A stretch of 64,000 nt of DNA from Tetraselmis striata (Eukaryota > Chlorophyta > Chlorodendrophyceae > Chlorodendrales > Chlorodendraceae), in NCBI GenBank assembly GCA_006384855.1, contig VCJN01002458.1, forward strand, positions 62,001 to 126,000. The letters are read 5' to 3'. Shown here one piece after another: positions 33,184 to 43,424 of this stretch. Numbering within the stretch: the first letter of the stretch is position 1; every line of letters starts with the position of its first letter. The notes below the pieces were generated by a model that was given only the letters and a program-made list of their open reading frames with translations, did no database searches and was not told where the DNA came from. Made by a program: the position numbers and the translations under genes.

Positions 33184-35291
33184 ATGGGGTCCCTCTGCAA
33201 CTCCCTCATCACAGGCTTGGGCCCAAGTCCGAGATATGACCCATACGCCGCGAATTAAGGAACATGTGCGCTTGTTGCTGAGGATGCTCGAAACGGCGAT
33301 GGCATGCGTCCAGCCATGGCGATTACGGGTCGTGCAATGCCGCCCGCTAGCGACTGCCGCAGTGAAAGCGGTGATACTTGGCTCACTTTCCAGGTCCTCT
33401 GCGCTGTCTCGGCACCTGGAAACGTGCTTAGGGTTCGTGCCTGATTATCATTTTCGACACGCCTGGTGATGAGGGGAAAACTACAAGACAGCCGGAATAC
33501 ACCATTAGGGCCTTGGCGGGATGTGGCGAAACCTATTCATTATCTTTGCGACCCGCACGACCGGTTGAATGACGCGGGTTGCCATCGCCCGCCGGGAATG
33601 GCAGCCCCCCTTCCCCAAACTTCACTTTCCTCCTTGCCTGTCCCTTCTCTTGCCGGTGTTGCGGTGGTCGATTGCCAGCTGCCGCTCAGCTATGTCCGTT
33701 GCCGCCTTCCCGAAGCCCCCCCCCCCCCCCCCCTTATGCCTGAAGCTGTGTGAGGCTGCGGTTGTGCCGGTTACATGCAGTGATAGCGGGGAGGGTTTGT
33801 CCCCCATTTGCAAGCAGCACGCCCAGCCTGCGCTGCCCCAGGCCAAGTGTGCATGCACTGCTGGCTGGTTGCTTGCTGGGTCGGCTCGGGTGCGTTGCGG
33901 TGCGCCGATGACGGGCAGCCGTGTCGGCGCTGAGCGCCCCTTGCCCCTTTGTCCCAACCCACCGCCCCGGCTTGTGCTTACCCCCGGCGCGCAGGTGGAC
34001 GAGCGGCCGCTGATCACGCCGGGGCAGCTGCTGCAGACGTCGCGCGCGCAGGGCCCCGGCGCGTCCAAGCAGGCGGCGGAAGCGATGGGGTCGCCCACCA
34101 CCGACCTCTTCAACATCGACGACCTCCTCAAGTACTTCACCGGGACGCCCACGCCCAAGCAGGCCGCCGCCGCGTCCCGCTTCCGCACCCCCAAGGGCGA
34201 GCCCTCGGCGGCGGCCGCGCCAGGCGCGCTGCTGGAGCCGCATCGCCAGCTGCTGCAGAAGCTGGTCAAGCGCGGCTCGCAGGTATCAATAAGCCCCCAA
34301 ATGACCGCCCGGCAACCCCCCCCCCCCCCCCCTCCCTCTCCAACCTTCGCTCAAGCTGCCCTGAATCAAAGCACCACCAGTCTCTTACACCATACAACTG
34401 CCGTAACAGCCTCAACAACGTAGGCCCTAAAACCCCCAAACCACCCTTACAGCCCTACTGATGAAAGTTCTAAAACATGGAAATCGCCCTCACATTATAA
34501 ACCCCAAACCCCCCATTAAACCTTAAAACGGTCCTGAGAGCCCTAATGCTGTAACTCCATAACCTAAATATAACCTGGAAGGCTGTAATTGCGAAGCCAA
34601 AACTAAGCCCTAAACCCTAAAACCACCCTTACATACCTGCTGATGAAACCTTGAAATCCCCCTCACATTCTTAACCCCAAACCCCATTAAACCCCTAAAC
34701 CGTCCTGAGATCCCTAATGCTGTAACTCCATAACCTAATGATGACCTGGAATGCCATAATCGCACAAGCCCTAAACCCTAAAAACAGTCTTAACATAAGC
34801 CTGTAAGCCCTCATGAAGTCTTGCCGAGTGTCGTGCACTCCCCTACTTTCGGAAACCCCTGTGCATGGGGAGGGGGGGGGGGGGGGGGGAGGTGGGGTGA
34901 TGCGGCGACCGGCATGGCTGACGCGCCTCACTGGCGGCGGGCGCAGGTGACACCCCGCGGGGCGGCGGTGGGGCAGGCCTCCAACCTGGGCGCGGCGCCC
35001 AGCGGCAGCGCGGCGTCTGCGCAGTGGCCGCCGCCGGCGTACCCAAACGGCGCCTCGGCGTCCCTGCCCACGACCGGCACCCGCGCCGCCGCGGACGACC
35101 TCGGCCTGGGCGACCTCGGCGACGCGGTGGACGTGCTGCTGACGCCCAGCTTCAACGACAACGAGCTCACAATGCTGCTCGAGTCGCTGGAGGGCGGCGA
35201 CGCGGGGATGGGCGGCTTCCACACCGGGTTCACCCCGCGCGGCTACGGCACCGGGCTCACCCCCCGCGGCAAGCGCTCCCGGCTCTCCTGA
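32358..35291 (+). CDS. R2R3-type MYB transcription factor, FOUR LIPS/MYB88-like
   Basis: Exons 32358-33080, 33995-34282 and 34947-35291 join in phase 0 and give 451 residues. Two MYB repeats occupy residues about 3-52 and 53-104, with tryptophans at 7, 27, 46 and 59, 78, 97. The helix-3 blocks SKQCRRRWKNCLN and TDNAVKNRWMAICKR are the DNA-binding recognition helices. Retained Trp59 at the start of R3 and KKGGWSAEED match the FLP/MYB88 class, which in land plants limits stomatal and root divisions; the algal role is unknown. After the DNA-binding part come an alanine run, a Gln/Ser stretch and at least five Thr-Pro-Arg-Gly motifs, two near residues 160-180 and three in the last exon, candidate proline-directed phosphorylation sites. 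A start 33 codons upstream (32259) is in frame; I chose 32358 because the MYB repeat follows at once. Confidence 0.9.
33131..33182 (+). repeat. Very long G run in first MYB intron
   Basis: Two G runs separated by ATC make about 50 bases that are almost all G. This is the longest homopolymer block in the window and is one of the few where G, not C, lies on the sense strand of the host gene. Length is prone to sequencing error. Confidence 0.9.
34424..34820 (+). repeat. Intronic tandem repeat rich in CCCTAAA, unit about 165-180 bp
   Basis: Two full units (about 34424-34606 and 34607-34768) and a partial third (from about 34769) occupy the second MYB intron. Each starts with CCCTAAAACC or CCCTAAACCCTAAAA, then ACCACCCTTACA, CTGATGAAA, CCCTCACATT, AACCCCAAACCCC, CTAATGCTGTAACTCCATAA and ACCTGGAA. 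The CCCTAAA blocks equal the plant-type telomere unit, but only one or two occur per unit, so this is a minisatellite with telomere-like pieces and not a telomere. Confidence 0.8.
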
Positions 35292-36970
35292 AGCAGGCGG
35301 CAAGGGCCATCCCAACCCAACCCAACCCAACCCCGCCCCGCCCCGCCCTCGCTTGGGAGGGAGGCACCGCCCCCCACGTGCCCCGCTCCCCGCCTCCCCA
35401 CCCCACCTCCCCCCCGCCCCACACCCCACCCAGCCACCAGCTGCGCCCGCGTGAGCTGGGCTCGTAGTGCTTGTAACCCAGTCGCTTCAGTTTCTCAAAC
35501 AGGCCGGCAACCCCACGCGGAAAGGGGCTGTTTTGCGCGGCGATACTGCTGCAGGCTGTGTCACGGCTGTTGCGGCGGGAGCATGGGTAGTGGCAATGCA
35601 GTCGCTCATCGTGCGCGCCTGGTATGTCCCTTGGCCTCGTCCCCGCCCGCCACCGCCACCGCCACTGCGCTGACCTGACGGCAGTACCTGTAGCTGCACG
35701 CCGCCAAATCAAACAACCAGGCCGCCGCCGCAGCGTGCTGCTGCGATGCCGAGCCGACGACGATGCTGACGACGGGCTACGAGGATTACTATACGTGCGT
35801 AGTGTATCGTAGAGCCGACGAAATACGCGATGATAATGAGCACTAGTAAGGATTATGTAGTAAGAATCGCGCGTCGCGTATACACGTAATAGCTGTCGGT
35901 GGCGGATGGTATGAATATTATACCGAGCCACAAATATTATGTCACGACTATGAGCTCCCGTGCTCCTCCGAAACCAATGTCAAAAACGCGATCAAACGGC
36001 GACGATATTCGGCCGCTCGGCGAAGGCTGCCAATACCGACAATACACGCACACAGACACTGAAACGTAGATATTATATATATACCTATAACTACATTCAT
36101 ATACATTCGTATGATATATTCAAATCGATGTATAAATATATGTATATATATACATGTATCTGTATGCACAAGTGAAGGCTACATAGAGAGGAGGAGGGGG
36201 GGGCTGGGGAGGGGGGGGGGGAGCTTGCACATATTTGAGTGCCTAATGTGGAAAGAGAGAAAGTAAAGGGCTTGAAGGAGCACAAGTCGGGTGAGTGTCC
36301 CTCAGTCGAATCGCAATCCACCGGCCCCTCTCTCCTACGCCATTCTTGTGGCTGCGCCCTCGAGGTAGCCCCCCAACTTTGAGGAAAGCCAGCGTCCGCC
36401 TGCAGCGAGCCACCGGGGCTGAGCCCGTGCACATACCACCCTCCGCAATGCGTGCACCCCCACGAGCCATCGCCAGCCAGCCACGCTCAGCACCGCACTG
36501 CCGCGTTCCAACCCGGAGCGGCGTCCCCCAAGTGGGGGCGAGGGGTGGCGACTGCCCGGCCGGGCGGGATCCAAGCCAGGGCTGCAACCTTGCAGCTTCC
36601 ACTGCCATGAGAAGGGCCACCACTCGATGGCGCCCGATGCCTTGGCGACAACAGCGTGTGATGCTTTACTTGTGCGCTCTCATAAGCAGCAACACGGCGG
36701 TTTGTGTAGTTATCTTTGTACCGCCCTCGGGACAGGACTGGCAACAGTGAAACCCTTGCAGCTCTACGGCCATTTGTGTACTATTATACCATTGTTTGCA
36801 CTATGGCACCAATGGCGAGTACCCCCCCCCCCCCCCCCCAACTTGCCACTTGCTCCTGCATGAGGTTTAGGGTTTTAGGGTTCAAATTCTGAAACCCGGG
36901 AGCGGCCGGAGGGCAGGGGATGCCATGCTGCGGAGTAGCGCCTACCCGGGTACCATCCTCGCGAGCACTG
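35292..36970. other. Tail-to-tail spacer with AT-rich and repeat pieces
   Basis: After the MYB stop there are CCCAACCCAACCC and CCCCGCCCCGCCC runs at about 35315-35345. An AT-rich TATA-type microsatellite lies at about 36070-36165. A piece of repeat family B (CCCTCGGGACAGGACTGGCA and following) is at about 36722-36785. A C run is at about 36822-36839 and a telomere-like TTTAGGGTTTTAGGGTT at about 36864-36880. No exon that I can support. Confidence 0.5.
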
Positions 36971-38025
36971 CTATCTGCCATACGTGCTGCCGTTCCAGTT
37001 CCAGCTGAGCTTCCGCGGGCTGGGCGAGTTGAGCTCGCGCGCGTCCCCCGCCAGCCGCCCCGCCAGCATCTCCTCGGGCGCGGCACTCCGGCGAGGGTGC
37101 GCCGCCTGGGCCAGGAAGTCGTAGGGCGCGCAGGGGCCGGCGCCGTCCCGTCCGCTCTGCTTCCGCGCAGCCGGGCTGGCGACCCCGCGCCGGAGGGCGT
37201 CGCGCTCGTATGCCTTGGAGGAAAACACCGGCGCGCCGTCTGGCGAGGCAAAGCGCGGCTCAGCTTCCCGTTTCCCCGTCGCCTCACCTCGCGGCACGCT
37301 CGCACAGAGGCAAATGAATCAAACAAAGGATAGTGCGGAGCATACCGTCACTTGCGCTGTAGCCGCTGCAGCTCCAGCTGCAAAGTAGCGACGTGCAGCG
37401 CTCCGGGCCTGCAGTGGCGCTGAGTGTTGCAGCCACCTGGAGGGTAACGCGCGTGTTGGGGGGGGGGGGGGGGGGGGGGGGGGGGACACCACCGCGTCGC
37501 CAAGCGTTAGATCCCTCTGTGGCTGTGGCAACGGCGACCCAGCGACATGCTCTCTCTCTGAACTGGCGCGCTATTGGTGGTGAAGCGCTGGGGGGGTGGG
37601 GGCGGCGGACCTCCTGCGCGCGATCCGCGAGCTGCAACCGTTCCTGCAACTCACTGCAAGCCGCCCAAAGCAGCACATAGCTTAGCAGCCGCAGCATGCA
37701 GCCTTCCGCCCTCCCCCTGGCACCCTCCTCCGGACAGTGACAGCCTTCCGATGGCCGGCAGAGAGCAGCGCTCGTAGAGGTGGGTGCGGCATGGTGTTGG
37801 GGGTGGGGTGGCAGAGGGCGCGCTATCTGTGGTCGTAGGGCAGCGGCCCGGCGGGCAGCTGGGCGGTCGCTCGTCCTCACCTCTCCGGCATCCACTTGTA
37901 CGCGGTGTACAGCCCGCTGGAGTGAGGGCAGGATAGGCGGTGCACCTCGGGAAAGGACTCCTGGCACACCTGGGGGCCCAGCACCGCCTCGCTCAGCCAA
38001 TGCCACGGTGCAGTTGTCTCACTCC
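36971..38025 (-). CDS. Gene of unknown function with coiled-coil segments (5' end not certain)
   Basis: Five exons join in phase: 38025-37881, 37653-37611, 37562-37493, 37436-37352 and 37298-36971 with a stop. The first carries WHWLSEAVLGPQVCQESFPE and then CPHSSGLYTAYKWMPE. The short second exon SELQERLQLADRAQE and the fourth (ALHVATLQLELQRLQRK) have heptad-like hydrophobics typical of coiled coils. The last exon is Arg/Ser/Pro-rich and ends SWNWNGSTYGR. A possible first exon begins at ATG 39184 (MDEALLSPQQRLGTDDG) but its donor phase does not match, so an exon is missing or the link is wrong. A poly-C run (sense strand) lies in the third intron. I do not recognise the family; a cytoskeletal or centriolar scaffold would fit a coiled coil but is speculation. 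Confidence 0.45.
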
Positions 38026-38244
38026 CTGCGGTGATGGCTGCAAGAAACCATCTCCTATCTATGCAGGATGGGCTCTCCAGCCAACCCCCCCTCCCTCTGA
38101 ATAGTTAGGGGTCTTAATTTCGTGTATGAAGTCTGCAGGCAGGGATACCGTTGATCATCCTCGTCGCTCAGACGATGGGGTGTCACTGCTGGCCCTATCC
38201 CAGTGCTAACTGTTTGCTAGACCATGCCCACCCACCCCCGCCTT

Positions 38245-38280
<36 letters not shown>

Positions 38281-38339
38281 CCACCACACAAGGTGCGGCC
38301 CGCTAAAGGGCATCACAACCGCACTACAACATCAAGCCC

Positions 38340-38850
38340 CAATCCTCTTTTGAATTCAGTCTTGTTAGGATGAGGTCAGCAAGGATGCCTGCAACCATGG
38401 CCTCGCTTCGTGAGTGGCATTGCGCTGTTGGCGCAATCCTCGCATTAATTCCCGCTAGGAATTGTATCTTTTGTCGGCAGGTGCGCTCCATCCCACCTCC
38501 CCCCTCCACCTCAAAAACTATCGGAAAGTTTGTCAGCAAGGCCAACTTTCATCATGGCCTCGCTCGGACATTGGCATTACGTTGTTGCCGCGATCGTGGA
38601 TGCGTGGCGTTCATAAATGCAACAAGCTGTGTGTTTGTCATAATGCCCCCCCTTCCTCACTGTCTCTCGTCCCTTGCAGAATTCATCTTATTAGAGTGGG
38701 TGTTACTTCATCACTGTGGTGATTACGATTGTGGCATCGCGACGGTATTGCCATGGCCTGCTGGTTCAACCTCTGTTGATCCTTACAAGAAAGTGTATGT
38801 TTGTCGGCACGTGCTCACCCCCCCCCCCCCCCCCCCCCCCCCCCCATCCT
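38340..38850 (+). repeat. Three diverged tandem copies, unit about 170-190 bp
   Basis: Units start near 38352, 38514 and 38680. Each has a GAATTCA(G/T)CTT- or AAAGTTTGTCAGCAAGG-type beginning, an ATGGCCTCGCT or equivalent block, a GGCATTGCGCTGTTG / GGCATTACGTTGTTG / GGCATCGCGACGGTATTG block, TTTGT, and ends in a C-rich run. The last unit ends in a C run of about 29 bases (38817-38845). Identity between units is moderate. A GA microsatellite at 38247-38279 precedes the array. Confidence 0.5.
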
Positions 38851-39184
38851 CTCTTTCAGATACAAATAATGTTGCTGTAATGCGTGCATTTAAGGATGAG
38901 TGTAGCAGCGGTGGCCGAAGCGAGCCACGCTGACAGCCGACCTCCCACCTAAATCTGACGGCAGGCAGCGCCGGATTGGCGCAGTGAGTGGTCGTCACCT
39001 GCTGCGACCTCTGGCGCGCGGGGTCCCGCTGATGCGCCGAGCCGTAGCCCCCCTGCTCCTGCCACCTGTTCAGCGGGGAGCTGCTGCTGCGGACAGCGCG
39101 ACGCGGCAGCGCGGCGTGCGGGGCGCCAAGATTGCCGTCGTCAGTGCCCAGACGCTGTTGCGGAGATAGCAGCGCCTCATCCAT

Positions 39185-42100
39185 CCGCGGTTACTCGGCG
39201 GACGAGGGCGCAGGTGGCGGCAGAGCGGACAGTGCGACTACGAGGCGTTGCTGGCGAGTGGCTAGTGGCGAAGACTCGGGGGCTCGTGTCAGTAGTCGCT
39301 ACGACAACGTACGCTCGACGACTGCTGTGACGCGGGGATATCACTCTGGTACAGTGGTACTCTGTGACGCTGGGGATGATTAGGTGGGGTGCCGGTAAGA
39401 CGCGCCGGGAGCCTCCTGCCCTCCTGTTCCGGCCTCTCGTACCTTGCCGCGGCATGTCGCGCCGTATTATGCCCGGGAGACAGCTCCGCGGCGGTGGCCC
39501 CCAGGGGGTACGGGCTGTACATGACCCTGTGTCCCACAGTTTGTGATGACTCGCTTAGTGACTCGGGCAAGGTTCCGACCACTTTCGTGGCACATGCAAC
39601 GCTGCCTCAACTGTTGAAGGTGGGTGGCTGCTGTTTCGCGTCGGCGGGGGAAACGGCCACCTGCGCCCTGCTCTCTCTGCGCTCGGCCGCACTACCCCGC
39701 CCGACCGTCTATCTCCCGGAGTAGGGGGAGCAAGTCGCTTCGATATTCTACCACAGGGCGTTGCCTGTAGCACGGTTTCAGCTGGGGATTGGCAGGGTAC
39801 TCGCTGGGGCGCTCAACAGTTGCAAGCCGACAGTGGCGAGTGGGCCCTCATACGCGCCTCCCCGCTTCATCCAGGACGAGGGGACGCGGCGGCCCCACGA
39901 GCCGGAGGCCTCGCGGGCGCATATCCGGCGTTTCGTTATTACCGCCGTCCTGTGTTTCAGCGCATTCGGATGCGTCGTTTTAATTACGTCGTCATTTTGG
40001 TCGTCGCGCGCCGCGCCCGCGTGTTTGAATATGGTTTCGGAGCAACACGGGAGCCCGTAGTCGCTACAGAATATTTGTGGTTCAGTATGTACTATTCATA
40101 CCATCCAATTTATTGTACATAGTACATAAGGCAGCAGTTGCCCGTCCTGCCGTCCCGCGGGGGCGAATATGTTAAGACCCACGTACGAAAATGCCATGTG
40201 TACACACAGGTCGCCCTGTGTATACACAGATCATCAATTTGACCTGTGTGTACACAGGTCAATTGAAGATATGGGTCGTTTAGCATTTCCGTACGTGGGT
40301 CTAAACACGTCTATGGTCAGCTAGCGGGCTGCATGCGACATTCGCAAACTGACTGTTCGCCCTGCAAAGAGTAGTAGTCCTGCAATCACGCGGAAAATCA
40401 TAACAATTCGCCGTTTTACCAGAATTAAGTCTGAATAGCGGGATAGAATAGCTCCCTTGAGCTGGGAGCTTGAGTCCTTTCATTAGCACATCATTCCGAT
40501 AAAACGCCAGCCAGGAACCCACTGTGGGTAGGGGGCATGAATAAGGCATGTAATGTGTAACTCAACGAAAGCTCCCGGGAGCGAGGACCTCTTGGATACG
40601 AAAGTCACGTCGCGTCGACGCCATCATCATTTCGGCTCCTCCTGGTCATGGGGCGGTGATATGTGCGATAAGATGCCCGTGGACATAGGCACTAGTCGTG
40701 AAATAAATTGCTGTTGATTGGGACGAGCCCGCGCTACTTAGCCCACGGTGCGGGTGGTATAAGCATGCCCCTGTGGAATCGAAAGCACTTTATATGTACT
40801 ACTTTAACCCAGCGAGGTAGGTGCAGCCAGCGGCGCTCATTTACAGCTTGGAAAATTGTGGGATTGCAAATGTTGGAGAATTGTCTGCATTATTGGCACA
40901 CCGTCATGGAAATGCCCATGCATTGCAACGGGAGCACGCATTTATTGGTCTCAAGCTTGCACGTCATACATGCCATGCATATTTACACCCACCACCGGGA
41001 GCGCGCGTGCGAATGCGACGGACGGTAGCTACACCGCCAACATGCTCCCATGTGCGTTGACCGTGTTTCGGTGGTTCTAGCTTTGTGCCAAACAACGCCA
41101 TTGCCGGAAAACATTATTCGTGCGATACCCGTACGAAGCGGCTGCCTCCTCGGCGTAGGAGGCTTGCATGCATTGAAAGACAAGGCTTTATGGCCCCGTA
41201 GCTCCATGGCTTTGGCAATAAGGCGGGGATACGCGCGGATTTCTGCGTGCAAATACTTGTGTGGAGTGCTGTACACGCCGTGTGATAATAAAAGAAATTA
41301 TTTAAAGAAATAACGTAGTATCTCGTCCGCCGGAGACTACACCTTTCCACATAAGCACGGTTTGTGGATTCAACCAATCTCATACCCAAAAGTGGTTACA
41401 TTTAGGCCGTGCGCGCGTGCATGCATATGTCCAAAGGGCAGTACGGCTTAAGGCCAATGCTGTGATAGCGCGTTATACCCAATTGTGCCGCGTTATAGCC
41501 GTTGCCATCAGCACTTTCATTTTATGCCAAAGCAGTGTGTGTGGCGATGGCGCCACCAAACCATAATGAAATCACGCCACACATGCCCATAGCACCACAC
41601 ATACCCATGGGCCACACGTGCAGCCGTTCTCATACCGCCACATCGCCATTGATGTGCTTGCCAACTATCCACCGTGAGTGTAGGGCACTGAAACAAGGTC
41701 ATTCATGATATGGCACACGCCCTATGTATCGACTCCACTGGTTTTGGAGCAAAATCGTGGCAAAATTCATGCTGTAGCCGTCGCTGCATGTGCAAGCCTG
41801 AGAGGCTTCTAGCGGCCTTCTTGCCGAGGCGCGAAGCAGTGCATATATGGCATTGCATGGCTACGTTACCCATAGCGCGTTATCGTGGGCCGAGCGGCAC
41901 GGGAATGGCGTAGTGCACTTGAATGCCCCTATTCTAGTATAATTGTACCCACGCTACGAAATTGGGCGTCAAGCGTCGCGCTTGTGTGCATCGCTAAAGA
42001 GGGGGGAAGGGAGTGCACCAAGCATGAGGCCCGTGTGTGATTGCACTCGGCACACTATCCCACCACCGGGTGCCAGTCATGCTTCAGGACAGAGTTGGCG

Positions 42101-43424
42101 TAAAATTATGCACGCGAACGTTGTGACCACATGCTGTCACCAACGTAGTCCAATCTCGACCTGATTATCCGTGTGTATTTTCAGAGTGCCTAACCGTACT
42201 AGGATATGGTCCTGAGAAGACGAGATTCCCCTCACGGTATGGACCCAAAGAATGTGCGGAGTTTGGTTTCAGAATTTTGGGAGCAATCCCTGAGCCACTA
42301 TCAATATCCGCGTGGATTCTAGCGATTGCGACACGAGGCGCTACTGCCCTATTGGCGATGGTATCATCACACACACCGTGCAGTGGGTCGCACTTACAAG
42401 GCCCCACCTCACCAACACCACCCTAGCCCCTTTACCGACATGTTTCCTCACTGATCCATGGCCATACCACCACGCTGTGCTCTACGCATGTGCGGCAGCA
42501 CGTCTTGGGCACCAACAGATGTGTTAAGGGGAGTACTTGAAACGCCCAATGTGGCGCCTCGGCCACTTGTGGAAGACGGCACGCGTTAGGGTATTAGGTT
42601 TTCAATAAACCCTATGATGACACAGCAGTTTGAACACAGATGTGCACATTCCGGGGTTTCAGGGTACGCACCCTAGATTCAGCTGCCCTATCATTATTCG
42701 TAAACTCGTATTTGGCGAAAAGGGGCCTGGGATGAATTGTGTGGCGCGGTGAATTGCTCACGATTTATTGACATGGCGCTCCGCTTCGGAAAGTCAATGA
42801 CATTGAAATTACATGCTGCCCGTGGTATTAGCTGCACAGTACCGTGACGTCTTCAGTGAGGGGTTTATTTCCCCGTGTTGTCTCCGGTTCTTCACCCCTG
42901 CTCCACGTATCCAGGACCGCGAATGGGGGATTAATGCGTGAGAGACAGGGTTTTTTTTTGTGCTCTGACAGCAGATCTCCGTGCGGCTTGCCAAGAGAAT
43001 TGAGGAACGGACGCCTTAGCAGGCCAATGCGAAGGATAAGTGATCAATTATGCGCTTGGTGGCTCTGAGCAGTCGTGACGCAAAATGTGTGCCCCCCCCC
43101 CCCCCCCCCCTAATCCCGCAGCACCGCTGGACAACGCCTGCGGCCGCTGCCTTGGTTCAGCAAGCATCAGCCGCGGTGGAGGTAGACGCTACAGGCAGGC
43201 AAGGGACCCCAAATCAGCCCTCCGTGTAGGGGACCTGCCGCGCACAGCTGCAAGGTAGTGGTATTACACTACCGCCCCCCTTGCACCCTACTCAAGCACC
43301 CCCGCCTCGCTACCTGACCCCGTCAACGAAGGCGCCGCCCGGTGCACCGCCCGGCACCCCCCCGCCCGGCTTAAGCGGCGTCATCGCCGACGACTGAGGG
43401 TACGCGCCGCCGAGCGCCGCTGCT
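39185..43424. other. Gene-poor stretch, no supported gene
   Basis: Open frames here are short and lack domains or phase-consistent exon chains on either strand. Composition between about 40.1 and 42.8 kb is clearly less GC-rich than in the genes. It holds one MITE (40170-40305), telomere-like TAGGGTATTAGGTTTT and GGGTTTCAGGGTACGCACCCTA segments at about 42588-42676, and a C run at about 43090-43110. It may be a decayed mobile-element region. Confidence 0.5.
40170..40305. mobile_element. MITE with 23-bp terminal inverted repeats
   Basis: Left end GTTAAGACCCACGTACGAAA (continuing ATGC) is matched at the right by GCATTTCCGTACGTGGGTCT (continuing AAAC), with one indel and one mismatch. Between them are three nested palindromic TGTGTATACACA / TGTGTGTACACA blocks (about 40198-40258), so the single strand could fold into one long hairpin. 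The whole is about 136 bp and non-coding. This is the best preserved inverted-repeat element in the window. Confidence 0.8.

Noticed and set aside
31619-33212. 491- and 425-codon frames on the minus strand across the MYB locus
   Set aside because: They are antisense shadows of the GC-rich MYB exon, with low-complexity Arg/Pro/Ala translations and no domain.
34424-34820. Chromosome end or internal telomere array
   Set aside because: Only one or two CCCTAAA words per 170-base unit, and genes continue on both sides.
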